This document shows, piece after piece, positions 6,714 through 14,370 of a stretch of DNA of 23,241 nt. Every line of letters begins with the position of its first letter. Within the stretch, counting starts at the first letter, position 1. The stretch spans positions 1-23,241 of the forward strand of contig JAABQN010000006.1 in assembly GCA_011391455.1 (NCBI GenBank), in the 5' to 3' direction. Made by a program: the position numbers and the translations under genes. Source of the stretch: Nitrospiraceae bacterium (GTDB taxonomy: Bacteria > Nitrospirota > Nitrospiria > Nitrospirales > Nitrospiraceae). The notes under the pieces were generated by a model that did no database searches, was not told the origin of the DNA, and saw only the letters and a list, made by a program, of their open reading frames with translations.

Positions 6714-7817
6714 GTGCAAACCGTCTCGACATTTCAGAAACCGATCACGGATTACCAGCAACTGCCTGCGGAGGAATTATTCAGCCGGACAGTTGAGGCG
6801 AAACGTGTGCTGGGTGATCAGGTTATGATTCTAGGCCATAATTATCAACGGGATGAAGTCATCGAACATGCGGACTTTCGCGGGGATTCCCTCCTACTTT
6901 CGAAACTGGCAGCCGAGCGGTCGGAGCGGCCCTATATCGTCTTTTGTGGCGTGCACTTCATGGCCGAGACCGCCGACATTTTGAGCCGCTCCAAGCAAAC
7001 GGTGATCCTCCCGGACATGGCCGCAGGCTGCTCCATGGCAGATATGGCGGCTATCGAACAGGTCGATCAATGTTGGGAGACGTTGGGGCGTATTCTTCCT
7101 GTGGAAGAGACCGTCATGCCGGCGGTCTATGTGAATTCTGCCGCCGTGCTCAAAGCTTTTTGCGGCGAACATGGCGGGATTACCTGTACATCCTCCAACG
7201 CGAAGGCAGTCATAGAATGGTCCTGGGCCAGGCGGGAGAAAATTCTCTTCTTCCCGGACGAGCACTTGGGCCGGAATACGGCCAACAAGATGGGGCTGCC
7301 GCGAGAAGAGATGATCGTCTGGGATCCCTATCAACCCAACGGGGGCAATACGCGTGAGGCGATCAAGCGCGCAAAACTTATTCTCTGGAAGGGCCACTGC
7401 AGTGTGCACCAGATGTTCCAGCCCGTGCACGTGGACAACTTTCGCAAGCAATATCCGGATGGGAAGGTGATCGTCCATCCCGAATGTCACGAGGATGTGG
7501 TCAATAAGGCAGACCTGTCCGGGTCCACAGAGTTTATTATCCGCACGGTGACGGCAGCGCCAGCCGGGACGGCCTGGGCAGTGGGGACGGAATTGAATTT
7601 GGTTAATCGATTGAAGCGTGATCTTACCGATAAGAAGGTCTTCTTTCTTTCCTCCACGGTCTGCCAGTGTGCGACGATGTTCCGGATCGATGGAGCCCAT
7701 CTCTGCTGGGCGATGGAAAATCTTGCCGACGGCCACGTCGTGAACCATATCGTCGTCCCAGACGATGAGAAGCATTGGGCGAAGGTGGCGTTAGACCGCA
7801 TGATGTCCGTGAGTTAG
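6714..7817 (+). CDS. nadA: quinolinate synthase A
   Basis: NadA condenses iminoaspartate (from NadB) with dihydroxyacetone phosphate to give quinolinate, the second step of de novo NAD synthesis. The 367-residue length is that of the long bacterial form. The three [4Fe-4S] ligand regions are visible: Cys106 in DMAAGCSMAD, Cys258 in VHPECHEDV and Cys317/Cys319 in TVCQCATM. Substrate-binding segments GHNYQRDEVIEHAD, PDEHLGRNTANKMG and WKGHCSVHQMF are also typical. I take the GTG at 6714 as the start because GAGGAA lies just upstream. No nadB or nadC is adjacent. The TAG stop (7815-7817) is directly continuous with family A repeat A2. Confidence 0.97.
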   Translation: MQTVSTFQKPITDYQQLPAEELFSRTVEAKRVLGDQVMILGHNYQRDEVIEHADFRGDSLLLSKLAAERSERPYIVFCGVHFMAETADILSRSKQTVILPDMAAGCSMADMAAIEQVDQCWETLGRILPVEETVMPAVYVNSAAVLKAFCGEHGGITCTSSNAKAVIEWSWARREKILFFPDEHLGRNTANKMGLPREEMIVWDPYQPNGGNTREAIKRAKLILWKGHCSVHQMFQPVHVDNFRKQYPDGKVIVHPECHEDVVNKADLSGSTEFIIRTVTAAPAGTAWAVGTELNLVNRLKRDLTDKKVFFLSSTVCQCATMFRIDGAHLCWAMENLADGHVVNHIVVPDDEKHWAKVALDRMMSVS

Positions 7818-7942
7818 CGCGATCGTGAAAAACGCCTCCAGCTTCGTTCTCGCGTCGTTCACAAGCTCAACGTACCACAAGGGTACGCCTCGCATGTTCG
7901 CTCGCTGCGGCCTTGCTGAAAGGCGCTTTTGACGATCCCGCA
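7815..7942 (+). repeat. Family A palindromic repeat, copy A2
   Basis: It starts at the TAG stop codon of nadA. The left arm CGCGATCGTGAAAAACGCC is complementary, with a few mismatches, to the right arm GGCGCTTTTGACGATCCCGC. The central hairpin is GTACC-ACAA-GGGTAC. The CCAGCTTCGTTCTCGCG and CTGCGGCCTTGCTG words match the other copies. The arms differ in sequence from A3 to A5 yet remain self-complementary. Confidence 0.85.
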
Positions 7943-7992
7943 TCAACGCTAAGGACTGGTGCCTCGCCTATCATTCCGGTATATTCCAACCC

Positions 7993-8021
7993 TTGACCCC
8001 AATCACGTTCTAAGGTTTTAC
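7993..8021 (+). promoter_or_regulatory. possible promoter of ileS-lspA
   Basis: TTGACC at 7993-7998 is followed, after 17 bases, by TTTTAC (8016-8021), about 18 bases before the ileS ATG. The -10 match is modest and this could be coincidence. It lies in the only non-repeat part of the gap, between A2 and ileS. Confidence 0.35.
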
Positions 8022-8038
8022 AAGAGACAAGACAGGTA

Positions 8039-10852
8039 ATGGACTACAAGGCGACACTTAATCTGCCGAAAACTGACTTTCCCATGAAGGCGAACCTGCC
8101 GCAGCGGGAGCCTGAACTCCTGGCTTCGTGGGAGAAGGAGCGGTTATACGAACAGATTCAGGAGGCGGGGGAAGGCCGGCCGTTATACGTCTTGCACGAT
8201 GGGCCGCCCTACGCCAATGGCCGCATCCATATCGGTCACGCGCTGAACAAGATTCTCAAGGACATCATCATCAAATCGAAGACGATGGCGGGCTATCAAG
8301 TGCCCTATGTGCCGGGGTGGGATTGCCATGGCCTTCCCATCGAACATCAAGTGCTTAAAGAACTCGGCGACAAGAAAAAAACACTCGATACTCCGGCCAT
8401 CCGCCAACTCTGCCGGGAGTATGCGGAAAAGTTTTATGCGATACAGCGTGAGGAGTTTCAGCGGCTCGGCATCCTAGGCGATTGGCAGCAGCCCTATCTC
8501 ACGATGAATCCCGGCTACGAGGCCACGATCATTCGCGAGTTCGGGAAATTCGTGGAGCGGGGAGGTGTCTATAAAGGACTGAAGCCGGTGCTCTGGTGCA
8601 CGGCGGACCAAACCGCTCTGGCCGAGGCGGAAGTCGAATACGAAGACCACACCTCTCCCTCGATCTATGTGAAGTTTCCGTTAGTCACGTCGCCCACGGT
8701 GCTCAGCAAGACGTTCCCCGGTATCTCGTTCCCTCTCGGCATCAAGTCAGTCTCCGTCGTGATCTGGACAACCACCCCATGGACCCTTCCTGCCAATCAA
8801 GCGGTCTGTCTCCATGCTGAGATCGACTATGCGTTTGTTCAGACCGGCGACGAAGTGCTGATCGTAGCGGAGAAGCTTCTTGAAAGCATGACGAAGGCCT
8901 GCAAGCTCGAAGGGGCTCGAGTATTCGGGGTGAAGAAGGGGCGCGAGGGATTCGAAGGGATCGAGACGCAACGGCCCCTGACCACAGGCCTGTCACCCAT
9001 TCTGCTCGGCGACTTTGTCACCCTCGATCAGGGAACCGGTTGTGTCCATATCGCACCTGGTCACGGCATGGAAGACTACATCCTTGTCCTTGAGCACAAT
9101 GCCAAGGCTTCGCCTGGTGAACGATTGGAGATTTTGGCGCCGGTCGACAACGGCGGGCGGTTTACCGACGTGGTGAAAGAATTTGCCGGCCAGCATGTGC
9201 TGAAGGCGAATCCAAAGATTGTAGAGTTCCTGCAAGCCAACGGACGCTTGCTCGGCCATGGGTTGTTGAACCATTCCTATCCGCACTGTTGGCGTTGCAA
9301 GAATCCCGTCATCTTCCGCGCCACCGAACAGTGGTTCGTGTCGATGGAGACGAACGATCTGCGGAAAGAGGCATTGGCAGAGATTGGACGGGTTCGCTGG
9401 ATTCCAGCCTACGGCCGTGATCGGATCAACGGGATGATCGAAAACCGGCCCGATTGGTGTTTGTCCAGGCAACGAGTGTGGGGCGTACCGATTCCAGGTT
9501 TTACCTGTATGGGGTGCCGGTCTGTGCTGGCCGACCCAACTGTGATCGAACACCTTGCGACGTTGATGGAATCCAAAGGGGCCGATGTGTGGTTTGAACG
9601 ATCGGCTGCCGAGCTGTTGCCCAAGGGTACGGTCTGTTCGAAATGCGGCGGAACAGCATTCGAGAAGGAACGGGATATTCTCGATGTCTGGTTCGAGTCG
9701 GGAGTCAGCTATGCGGCGGTGTTGAAAGCACGGAAGTGGTGGCCGGCTGATCTCTACCTCGAAGGGTCGGATCAGCATCGGGGCTGGTTCCACAGCGCTT
9801 TGCTGGCCGGCGTCGTAACCGATCATCGCGCGCCATATAAGGCAGTCCTGACCCACGGGTTTGTTCTCGATGGGCAGGGCAAGAAGATGTCCAAGTCGGC
9901 GGGAAACGTCGTCGCGCCGCAGGACGTGATCAAACAATCTGGCGCTGAAATCCTGCGTCTGTGGGTCTCGGCGCAGGACTATCGCGACGATCTCCGGATT
10001 TCTCCTGAAATCCTGACCCATCTCATCGAGGCCTATCGAAAGATCCGGAATACCTGCCGCTTTCTACTGAGTAATCTGTACGATTTCGATCCGGACAAAG
10101 ACCGAGTCCCCTATGAGCAGTTGCCTGAACTGGATCGTTGGGCGCTGCATCGGCTCAGCGAACTGATTCTGCGGGTCAGGAAATCCTATGACGATTTTGA
10201 GTTTCACACGATCTTCCACGCGCTCAATAACTTTTGCTCGGTGGATCTGAGTTCCGTCTATCTGGATATTCTGAAAGATCGACTCTATACCTTCCGGGCC
10301 GACTCGCCCTTGCGGCGTGGATCGCAGACGGTGCTCTGCGAGATCGTCGTGGCCATGACGAAGCTGATGGCTCCAGTGTTAAGCTTTACAGCCGAAGAGA
10401 TCTGGCGGACCTTGGCGACACAGGCGGGAGGGCGTCTCGGAGTGAGCAGTGTCCATCTGAGCGCATTTCCAGAGGTTCAGCCACAATGGCAGGATGCGGC
10501 TTTGGCTCAACGATGGGAGCGGTTGTTGGGCTATCGCACGCAAGTGCAGGGTGTGCTGGAGGGAAGTCGGCGGGATAAAACGATTGGATCATCGTTGGAG
10601 GCGACGGTGGAGCTTCGAGCCGATGCAGATACCTGCGAGTTTCTCGAACCCTATCGGAAAGATCTGACCACGCTCTTCATCGTCTCACAGGTGGAACTGG
10701 TCGCCAGTGGTGAGGCAAAAAGCCCGCTGGCAATTGCGGCGACAAAGTCCTCCTTCGGAAAATGCGAGCGTTGTTGGAATTATCGCGAGGCGGTCGGCAA
10801 ACACACCGACCATCCGACGCTCTGTGAGCGTTGTGTGGAGGCGGTGCAGTGA
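8039..10852 (+). CDS. ileS: isoleucyl-tRNA synthetase
   Basis: This 937-residue class I aminoacyl-tRNA synthetase charges tRNA-Ile. The HIGH motif is HIGH at 64-67 (within GPPYANGRIHIGHALNK), and the KMSKS loop is KMSKS at 616-620. The editing domain (about 200-400) contains WTTTPWTLPANQAV and the GTGCVHIAPGHG block. The C-terminal zinc site has four cysteines (909, 912, 929, 932), as in bacterial-type IleRS of about 930 residues. The ATG at 8039 follows a weak purine-rich leader. Its TGA overlaps the ATG of lspA by one base, an arrangement common in bacteria where ileS and lspA are coexpressed. Confidence 0.99.
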   Translation: MDYKATLNLPKTDFPMKANLPQREPELLASWEKERLYEQIQEAGEGRPLYVLHDGPPYANGRIHIGHALNKILKDIIIKSKTMAGYQVPYVPGWDCHGLPIEHQVLKELGDKKKTLDTPAIRQLCREYAEKFYAIQREEFQRLGILGDWQQPYLTMNPGYEATIIREFGKFVERGGVYKGLKPVLWCTADQTALAEAEVEYEDHTSPSIYVKFPLVTSPTVLSKTFPGISFPLGIKSVSVVIWTTTPWTLPANQAVCLHAEIDYAFVQTGDEVLIVAEKLLESMTKACKLEGARVFGVKKGREGFEGIETQRPLTTGLSPILLGDFVTLDQGTGCVHIAPGHGMEDYILVLEHNAKASPGERLEILAPVDNGGRFTDVVKEFAGQHVLKANPKIVEFLQANGRLLGHGLLNHSYPHCWRCKNPVIFRATEQWFVSMETNDLRKEALAEIGRVRWIPAYGRDRINGMIENRPDWCLSRQRVWGVPIPGFTCMGCRSVLADPTVIEHLATLMESKGADVWFERSAAELLPKGTVCSKCGGTAFEKERDILDVWFESGVSYAAVLKARKWWPADLYLEGSDQHRGWFHSALLAGVVTDHRAPYKAVLTHGFVLDGQGKKMSKSAGNVVAPQDVIKQSGAEILRLWVSAQDYRDDLRISPEILTHLIEAYRKIRNTCRFLLSNLYDFDPDKDRVPYEQLPELDRWALHRLSELILRVRKSYDDFEFHTIFHALNNFCSVDLSSVYLDILKDRLYTFRADSPLRRGSQTVLCEIVVAMTKLMAPVLSFTAEEIWRTLATQAGGRLGVSSVHLSAFPEVQPQWQDAALAQRWERLLGYRTQVQGVLEGSRRDKTIGSSLEATVELRADADTCEFLEPYRKDLTTLFIVSQVELVASGEAKSPLAIAATKSSFGKCERCWNYREAVGKHTDHPTLCERCVEAVQ

Positions 10853-11373
10853 TGGGAGGGCCCGCTCGTTATCTTCTTCTGGCGGTACTCGCCGGCGTGA
10901 TTGTGGTGATCGACCAGGTCACGAAACTGTCCATCGTGCAGTCGATGCGGCTGAATGAATCCATTCCGATCGTTCCCAATCTCTTCAGCTTGACCTATAT
11001 CCGCAATCCCGGCGCCGCCTTTGGACTGCTGGCCGGCAGCAGCGATGCGTTTCGCATGGTGTTCTTCGGCGTGACGTCGCTGTTTGCTCTGGCCCTGTTG
11101 GGGACGATTCTCTTCCGGTTGCCGAAGAAGGATTGGATGGGGCAGCTCAGTATTGCCGGAATTCTTGGAGGGGCGATCGGGAATCTGATCGATCGATTAC
11201 GCTATGGAGAAGTAATCGATTTTCTGGATGTCTATGTGGGCTCCTACCATTGGCCGGCCTTCAATGTCGCCGACTCGGCGATCAGCGTAGGGGTCGTGTT
11301 CCTGATCATCCATTTCGCTTTTGAGAAGAAAGATCTCTCCCTACTGCCGCACGAATCCCCGCCAGCTTCTTAG
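10852..11373 (+). CDS. lspA: lipoprotein signal peptidase (signal peptidase II)
   Basis: LspA is the inner-membrane aspartyl protease that cleaves the signal peptide of prolipoproteins. The 173-residue protein has four hydrophobic segments (about 7-25, 57-80, 84-90 plus 98-112, and 137-156). The conserved blocks are YIRNPGAAFG, GGAIGNLIDR and FNVADSAIS. The catalytic pair should be Asp123 (EVIDFLD) and Asp141 (NVADS). I chose the ATG at 10852, which overlaps the ileS stop as TGATG, with GGAGG about ten bases upstream. An in-frame TTG at 10831 would lie inside ileS and is less likely. The coiled-coil lipoprotein at 13311 is a plausible substrate. The stop codon TAG is the first base triplet of repeat A3. 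Confidence 0.97.
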   Translation: MGGPARYLLLAVLAGVIVVIDQVTKLSIVQSMRLNESIPIVPNLFSLTYIRNPGAAFGLLAGSSDAFRMVFFGVTSLFALALLGTILFRLPKKDWMGQLSIAGILGGAIGNLIDRLRYGEVIDFLDVYVGSYHWPAFNVADSAISVGVVFLIIHFAFEKKDLSLLPHESPPAS

Positions 11374-11499
11374 CAGGATGCTGAAAAAGTCCGCCAGCTT
11401 CGTTCTCGGCTCATCGAAATCCTCGACGTACCCCTGAGGGTACGCCTCCGGTTTCGATTCCCCTGCGGCCTTGCTGGACGAACTTTTTGAGCATCCTGC
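11371..11499 (+). repeat. Family A palindromic repeat, copy A3
   Basis: It starts at the lspA stop TAG. The outer arms GCAGGATGCTGAAAAAGT and its complement ending at 11499 match with few mismatches over about 26 bases. The middle arms ATCGAAA and TTTCGAT pair. The central hairpin is GTACCC-CTGA-GGGTAC. This is the most regular copy in the window. Confidence 0.88.
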
Positions 11500-11544
11500 G
11501 AGATCGTGTTTTGTTGTCAGTGGCATACAAGAGAGGGGTGGTCA

Positions 11545-11604
11545 AAAGTTCGAAGTTCTGGGTTCGAAGTTTTGAAAACCTCGAACTTCGGACCTCGAAC
11601 CTTT
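11545..11604. repeat. Family E repeat (GTTCGAAG words), copy E1
   Basis: The tract is built of variants of GTTCGAAGTT, followed by its complement words (CCTCGAACTTCGGACC). It folds into a hairpin with a TTTTGAAAA apex. It is closely similar to E2 at 21127-21184. It lies between repeat A3 and the 3' end of the DUF2024 gene. Confidence 0.75.
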
Positions 11605-11618
11605 GTTCATTCCGCCTG

Positions 11619-11888
11619 CTAAGTCGAGAGGGTGATGATGAATCCGCCCTGCTCGCGGAATTGACGCTGTTGCTCGGAGGAGAACATCGCCAGCGGTTCG
11701 GTGTGGCAGAACTGACATTCTTTCACCGTAACCGGTACGTTACCTTCTCCGAGGCTGGCCAAATGCTGCTTGGCGAGCGTCAAGGCCGTCGCCTCATCCG
11801 TCGTCATCACGTCGAAGTGCAGGAGCCGCTTCGTTCCCTTCACCCACGTGTCGAAGACATGTACTGTGTCGGATTGGGATTGCGCCAT
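11619..11888 (-). CDS. DUF2024 family protein
   Basis: This small soluble protein of 89 residues matches my recollection of the DUF2024 family. It has an N-terminal HVFDTWVKG strand, a HFDVMT strand, a helix ending in LASLGEG, and a CQFCHTE motif (two Cys plus His) about two-thirds along. It ends with the typical GGFIITL strand. The biochemical function of the family is not known to me. The Cys-x-x-Cys-His could bind a metal, but that is inference. The start is well supported by AAGGAGG (a strong Shine-Dalgarno) about 9 bases before the ATG. It appears monocistronic, with repeat E1 downstream and an unannotated gap to uppP upstream. Confidence 0.8.
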   Translation of the reverse strand: MAQSQSDTVHVFDTWVKGTKRLLHFDVMTTDEATALTLAKQHLASLGEGNVPVTVKECQFCHTEPLAMFSSEQQRQFREQGGFIITLST

Positions 11889-12062
11889 CGTGAATTACCC
11901 TCCTTTGTCGTGGATCTAACAAACTAGACAATTGGGCTGAATATTTTTCCGATCATGGGGCTCACGCGAGACCGATGCTTCGGAAAAGTGGCTCTAGAAT
12001 AACTGAAATCCTAAGCAGCTGTCCAATTTACCCATTGGCTCAAGTCTAGCCAGGTCTGCTTG

Positions 12063-12140
12063 GTTATTTGGTTTGTTTTGTTTATCTGGTTAGTTTCGTT
12101 CAACCAAACAAACCAGACAGACCGAACAAACCAAATGAAC
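12063..12140. repeat. Family C T-rich/A-rich inverted repeat, copy 2
   Basis: The left arm ATTTGGTTTGTTTTGTTTAT... (from 12066) pairs with the right arm of CAAAC, AACCAGACA and AACCAAAT words over roughly 36 positions, with G-T pairs. It lies just beyond the uppP stop codon, where it could form a 3' hairpin of the uppP message. The rest of the 11889-12150 gap has nothing else I can support. Confidence 0.78.
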
Positions 12141-12150
12141 AAGTTAGCTG

Positions 12151-13029
12151 CTAAAAGCCGAAGATATAGAAGACGACAATGCCCATGAGTATACGGTAGT
12201 AGGCAAAGGGTCTGAGGGTGTGCCGTTTCACAAACGTCAGAAAAGCTGCAATGACAATCCAAGCGACGACGAACGACACGAGCATTCCGATTCCGAGTGC
12301 CAGATAGTCGTCTGGCCGGAAGACATCCCGTGATTTCCACATCTGATAGCAGGTCGCGACGATGAGGGTGGGAAGGGCGAGAAAGAACGAGTACTCCGTC
12401 GCAACTTTCCGGTCCAATCCTACCAAGAGCCCTCCGATGATCGTGGAGCCGGATCGGGACATGCCGGGGAGTAATGAGGCGCACTGGGCCAGACCGATCC
12501 AGAACGCCGATATCAGGCTTACCTGTTCGAGTTGCTGGACCTGTGCTTGGGTACGACGCGCTTCGACGGCGAGAATGATCAGACCCCCGACGATGGAAGA
12601 GACAGCTACAGTTTGAGGCGTAAAGAGATGGTTTTTAATCCAGTTGTGAGTCAGGAATCCGATCCCAGCGGCCGGCAAGAAAGCGAGACCGAGTCCGAGG
12701 AGAAACCAGAGATTCTTATGAGTTGCCCAGGAGGTTCGCAAGACTGTTGGCCAGGGGGTCGTCCCTCGTGTCCGGATCATGGCGGAGACGTCACGCTGCT
12801 CCCGGCTTGCTTGTCCGATCATGGACGCGAGTTTGTGCCGTTCATAGGCGATGACGGCCAATATGGCCCCAAGTTGGATCGAAATCTCGGCGCTGGCAGC
12901 GAGGTCCCCCTCAAATCCGAGGACATGGCCGACGAGAATCAAGTGGCCGGTCGACGAGACTGGTAGAAACTCTGTCAGCCCCTCCACGATACCCAAGATC
13001 GTGGCGAGACCAGGGCCCCATTCGTTCAT
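12151..13029 (-). CDS. uppP: undecaprenyl-diphosphate phosphatase (BacA/UppP)
   Basis: UppP dephosphorylates undecaprenyl pyrophosphate at the membrane so that the lipid carrier can be reused for peptidoglycan and other envelope polymers. Overproduction of family members confers bacitracin resistance. The 292-residue protein has seven or eight hydrophobic segments. Both signatures are visible: EGLTEFLPVSSTGHLIL near residues 15-31 and PGMSRSGSTI in the second half, with the catalytic Glu, Ser and Arg residues. The ATG at 13029 has only a weak AGAAAG upstream. The C-terminus (YYRILMGIVVFYIFG) is the last membrane helix and is complete. The gene stands alone, divergent from the coiled-coil lipoprotein gene. 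Confidence 0.96.
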   Translation of the reverse strand: MNEWGPGLATILGIVEGLTEFLPVSSTGHLILVGHVLGFEGDLAASAEISIQLGAILAVIAYERHKLASMIGQASREQRDVSAMIRTRGTTPWPTVLRTSWATHKNLWFLLGLGLAFLPAAGIGFLTHNWIKNHLFTPQTVAVSSIVGGLIILAVEARRTQAQVQQLEQVSLISAFWIGLAQCASLLPGMSRSGSTIIGGLLVGLDRKVATEYSFFLALPTLIVATCYQMWKSRDVFRPDDYLALGIGMLVSFVVAWIVIAAFLTFVKRHTLRPFAYYRILMGIVVFYIFGF

Positions 13030-13169
13030 GCGATGACTTTCTGAGCTAGGTTGCGTCTAGACGGTGAGCCTCAATCATATTCACAAAGTGGCAACAGTCC
13101 GTCAAGCAAGGAAACGATTTACCACGGACTTTCACGATGATCGGTGACGGAGGAGGAGCAGCAAATCTA

Positions 13170-13219
13170 TTGACAAAATGGAAGGCATGGCATACACCCA
13201 ACATTATACGTATGGGTGT
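13170..13219 (+). promoter_or_regulatory. possible promoter with overlapping inverted repeat
   Basis: TTGACA at 13170-13175 is a perfect -35 box. With 17-base spacing the -10 would be TACACC, which is a poor match. ACACCCA (13194-13200) and TGGGTGT (13213-13219) form an inverted repeat across the expected start region, which could be an operator. The rest of the uppP-lipoprotein gap shows no ORF or repeat that I can support. Confidence 0.35.
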
Positions 13220-13310
13220 GGTATTGCCCTTTCATACCGGCAGGCATGTCGGATGAACGGCGGTGGCCGACATCTGTTGCAGAAACTACGCTCAGTAGGG
13301 GGAGGTTCGC

Positions 13311-14015
13311 ATGAAATCAGTGTGGATGGCGGCGGTTGTAATGATTGGTGCAGTTGCAATGGTCGGCTGCGTCAGTTCAAAGAAATATGAAGAGGCGATG
13401 GTCGACGTCGAGTCGGCGAATTTGGAGTTGGAGCGAACACGTACGCAGAAGAATGCCTTGGAGCAGCAAGTCAAGACGCTCAAAGATCTCAATGTGAAAT
13501 TTGGGAACGAAACCCAGGCCGCGCGCGACGAACTTGAGCGCATTCAGCATGGCCGGGATAAGGAGCGCGGTACTGTCGAGGGCCGGACCAAGGAACTCGA
13601 AGATCGTGTGAAGCAGCTCTCTTTTCAGAATCGGGCGGTGCGTCATGAATATGAGGATTTGAAGCAGCATAACGAAACGCTCAAGTCCCTGGTTGCTCGC
13701 TATCAGAAAGAGTTGAAAGATCAGTCACGTTCCGTGACAGGGGGCGGAGCATCTCCCGTGCCGTCTTCGATTCCCGCTCCTGCAGGGGCGCCTGCGCCAT
13801 TGGCGACGAAGGTCTCTCCGTCCATGGCTTCTTCCATGAACATCAATAAGGCATCTGCAGGCGATATGGTGCTAGTGCTTGGTCTCTCTAAAGATGTAGC
13901 AGAGCGTATTGTGACGAATCGTCCGTATCGGGTGAAGGGTGAATTGGTAGCCAAAAACGTCGTCCCCAAAGAGACCTTCGATTTGATTAAGGAGCGCATC
14001 AGCGTCAGTCCTTAA
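13311..14015 (+). CDS. coiled-coil lipoprotein with C-terminal helix-hairpin-helix domain
   Basis: The 234-residue protein has a lipoprotein signal peptide with lipobox MVGC (Cys20). A long heptad-rich coiled coil follows (about 24-137). A Gly/Pro/Ala linker (about 141-172) leads to a C-terminal domain (176-232) that begins MNINKASAGD and continues LVLGLSKDVAERIV and FDLIKERI. That pattern resembles the ComEA-type helix-hairpin-helix, which binds DNA in other proteins. The usual LPGIG hairpin is altered here to LGLSK. Maturation would need LspA, encoded 2 kb upstream. The start is firm, with GGGGGAGG 5 bases before the ATG. A strong terminator follows the stop codon. The function is unknown, and either envelope structure or DNA handling is possible. 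Confidence 0.85.
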   Translation: MKSVWMAAVVMIGAVAMVGCVSSKKYEEAMVDVESANLELERTRTQKNALEQQVKTLKDLNVKFGNETQAARDELERIQHGRDKERGTVEGRTKELEDRVKQLSFQNRAVRHEYEDLKQHNETLKSLVARYQKELKDQSRSVTGGGASPVPSSIPAPAGAPAPLATKVSPSMASSMNINKASAGDMVLVLGLSKDVAERIVTNRPYRVKGELVAKNVVPKETFDLIKERISVSP

Positions 14016-14038
14016 TCAAAGCGATAGTCCGGCCGTCT

Positions 14039-14083
14039 GACAGGCCGTCCGTCGAAAGGCGGGCGGCCTGTCTCGTTTTATTC
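14039..14083 (+). terminator. strong Rho-independent terminator after the lipoprotein gene
   Basis: A 15-bp stem, GACAGGCCGTCCGTC (14039-14053) with GGCGGGCGGCCTGTC (14058-14072), is closed by a GAAA tetraloop and includes two G-T pairs. A T-rich tail (TCGTTTTATT) follows. It begins 23 bases after the stop codon. Confidence 0.92.
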
Positions 14084-14170
14084 TCCTTCGCCGAATACCC
14101 CGTAGCCTCCGGCCTTCGCAGCCGAAGCGGCTGCTTCGGCGGAGTAGGCTGCTGCGGGGAGCGTCATTGG
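14081..14170 (-). repeat. Family F repeat, short copy F1
   Basis: Both ends match copy F2 in the opposite orientation: TTCTCCTTCGCCGAATACCC at 14081 and CTGCGGGGAGCGTCATTGG at 14152-14170. The interior is shorter and different. It contains a perfect hairpin, GCCGAAGC-GGCT-GCTTCGGC (14121-14140). It looks like an internally deleted or rearranged member of the same family. Confidence 0.72.
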
Positions 14171-14223
14171 TTTGTTTTGTTTATTTGGTTGAACCAGACG
14201 AACCGGATAAACCAGACAGACCA
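14167..14223. repeat. Family C T-rich/A-rich inverted repeat, copy 3
   Basis: TTGGTTTGTTTTGTTTATTT is followed by GGTTGAACC and then AACCAGACGAACCGGATAA and AACCAGACAGACC. The two halves pair imperfectly. The left half shares a 14-base string (TTTGTTTTGTTTAT) with copy 2. It follows F1 directly. Confidence 0.75.
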
Positions 14224-14370
14224 GGTTTGTCCCAGACATGAAAGCCATTTAAGTCCTGCTATGCGCAGGGGTTTGTCGCAGTCTGCTAGAGCCGAGAGAG
14301 GCTGTGTATTCCCTTCAGCCTTGTTGATACAATACATTGTGAGTCGGTGAGGGGATTGGAGAATAAATTG

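Noticed and set aside
8993..10021. Long minus-strand reading frame opposite ileS (342 codons)
   Set aside because: This is the antisense shadow of a highly conserved synthetase gene, with no family match and no ribosome-binding site.
11371..11499. Family A copies as ordinary Rho-independent terminators
   Set aside because: The T-run lies inside the stem, paired with the A-run of the left arm, and not after it. The size and multi-stem structure do not fit a simple intrinsic terminator, although an effect on 3' ends remains possible.
12011..12484. Minus-strand frame overlapping the end of uppP and repeat C2
   Set aside because: It overlaps uppP in another frame and ends in repeat DNA. The UppP signatures support the other frame.
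14329..14340. Short palindrome ACAAT-AC-ATTGT before macA as an operator
   Set aside because: Its arms are only five bases with no second copy or matching regulator nearby, so chance is a sufficient explanation.
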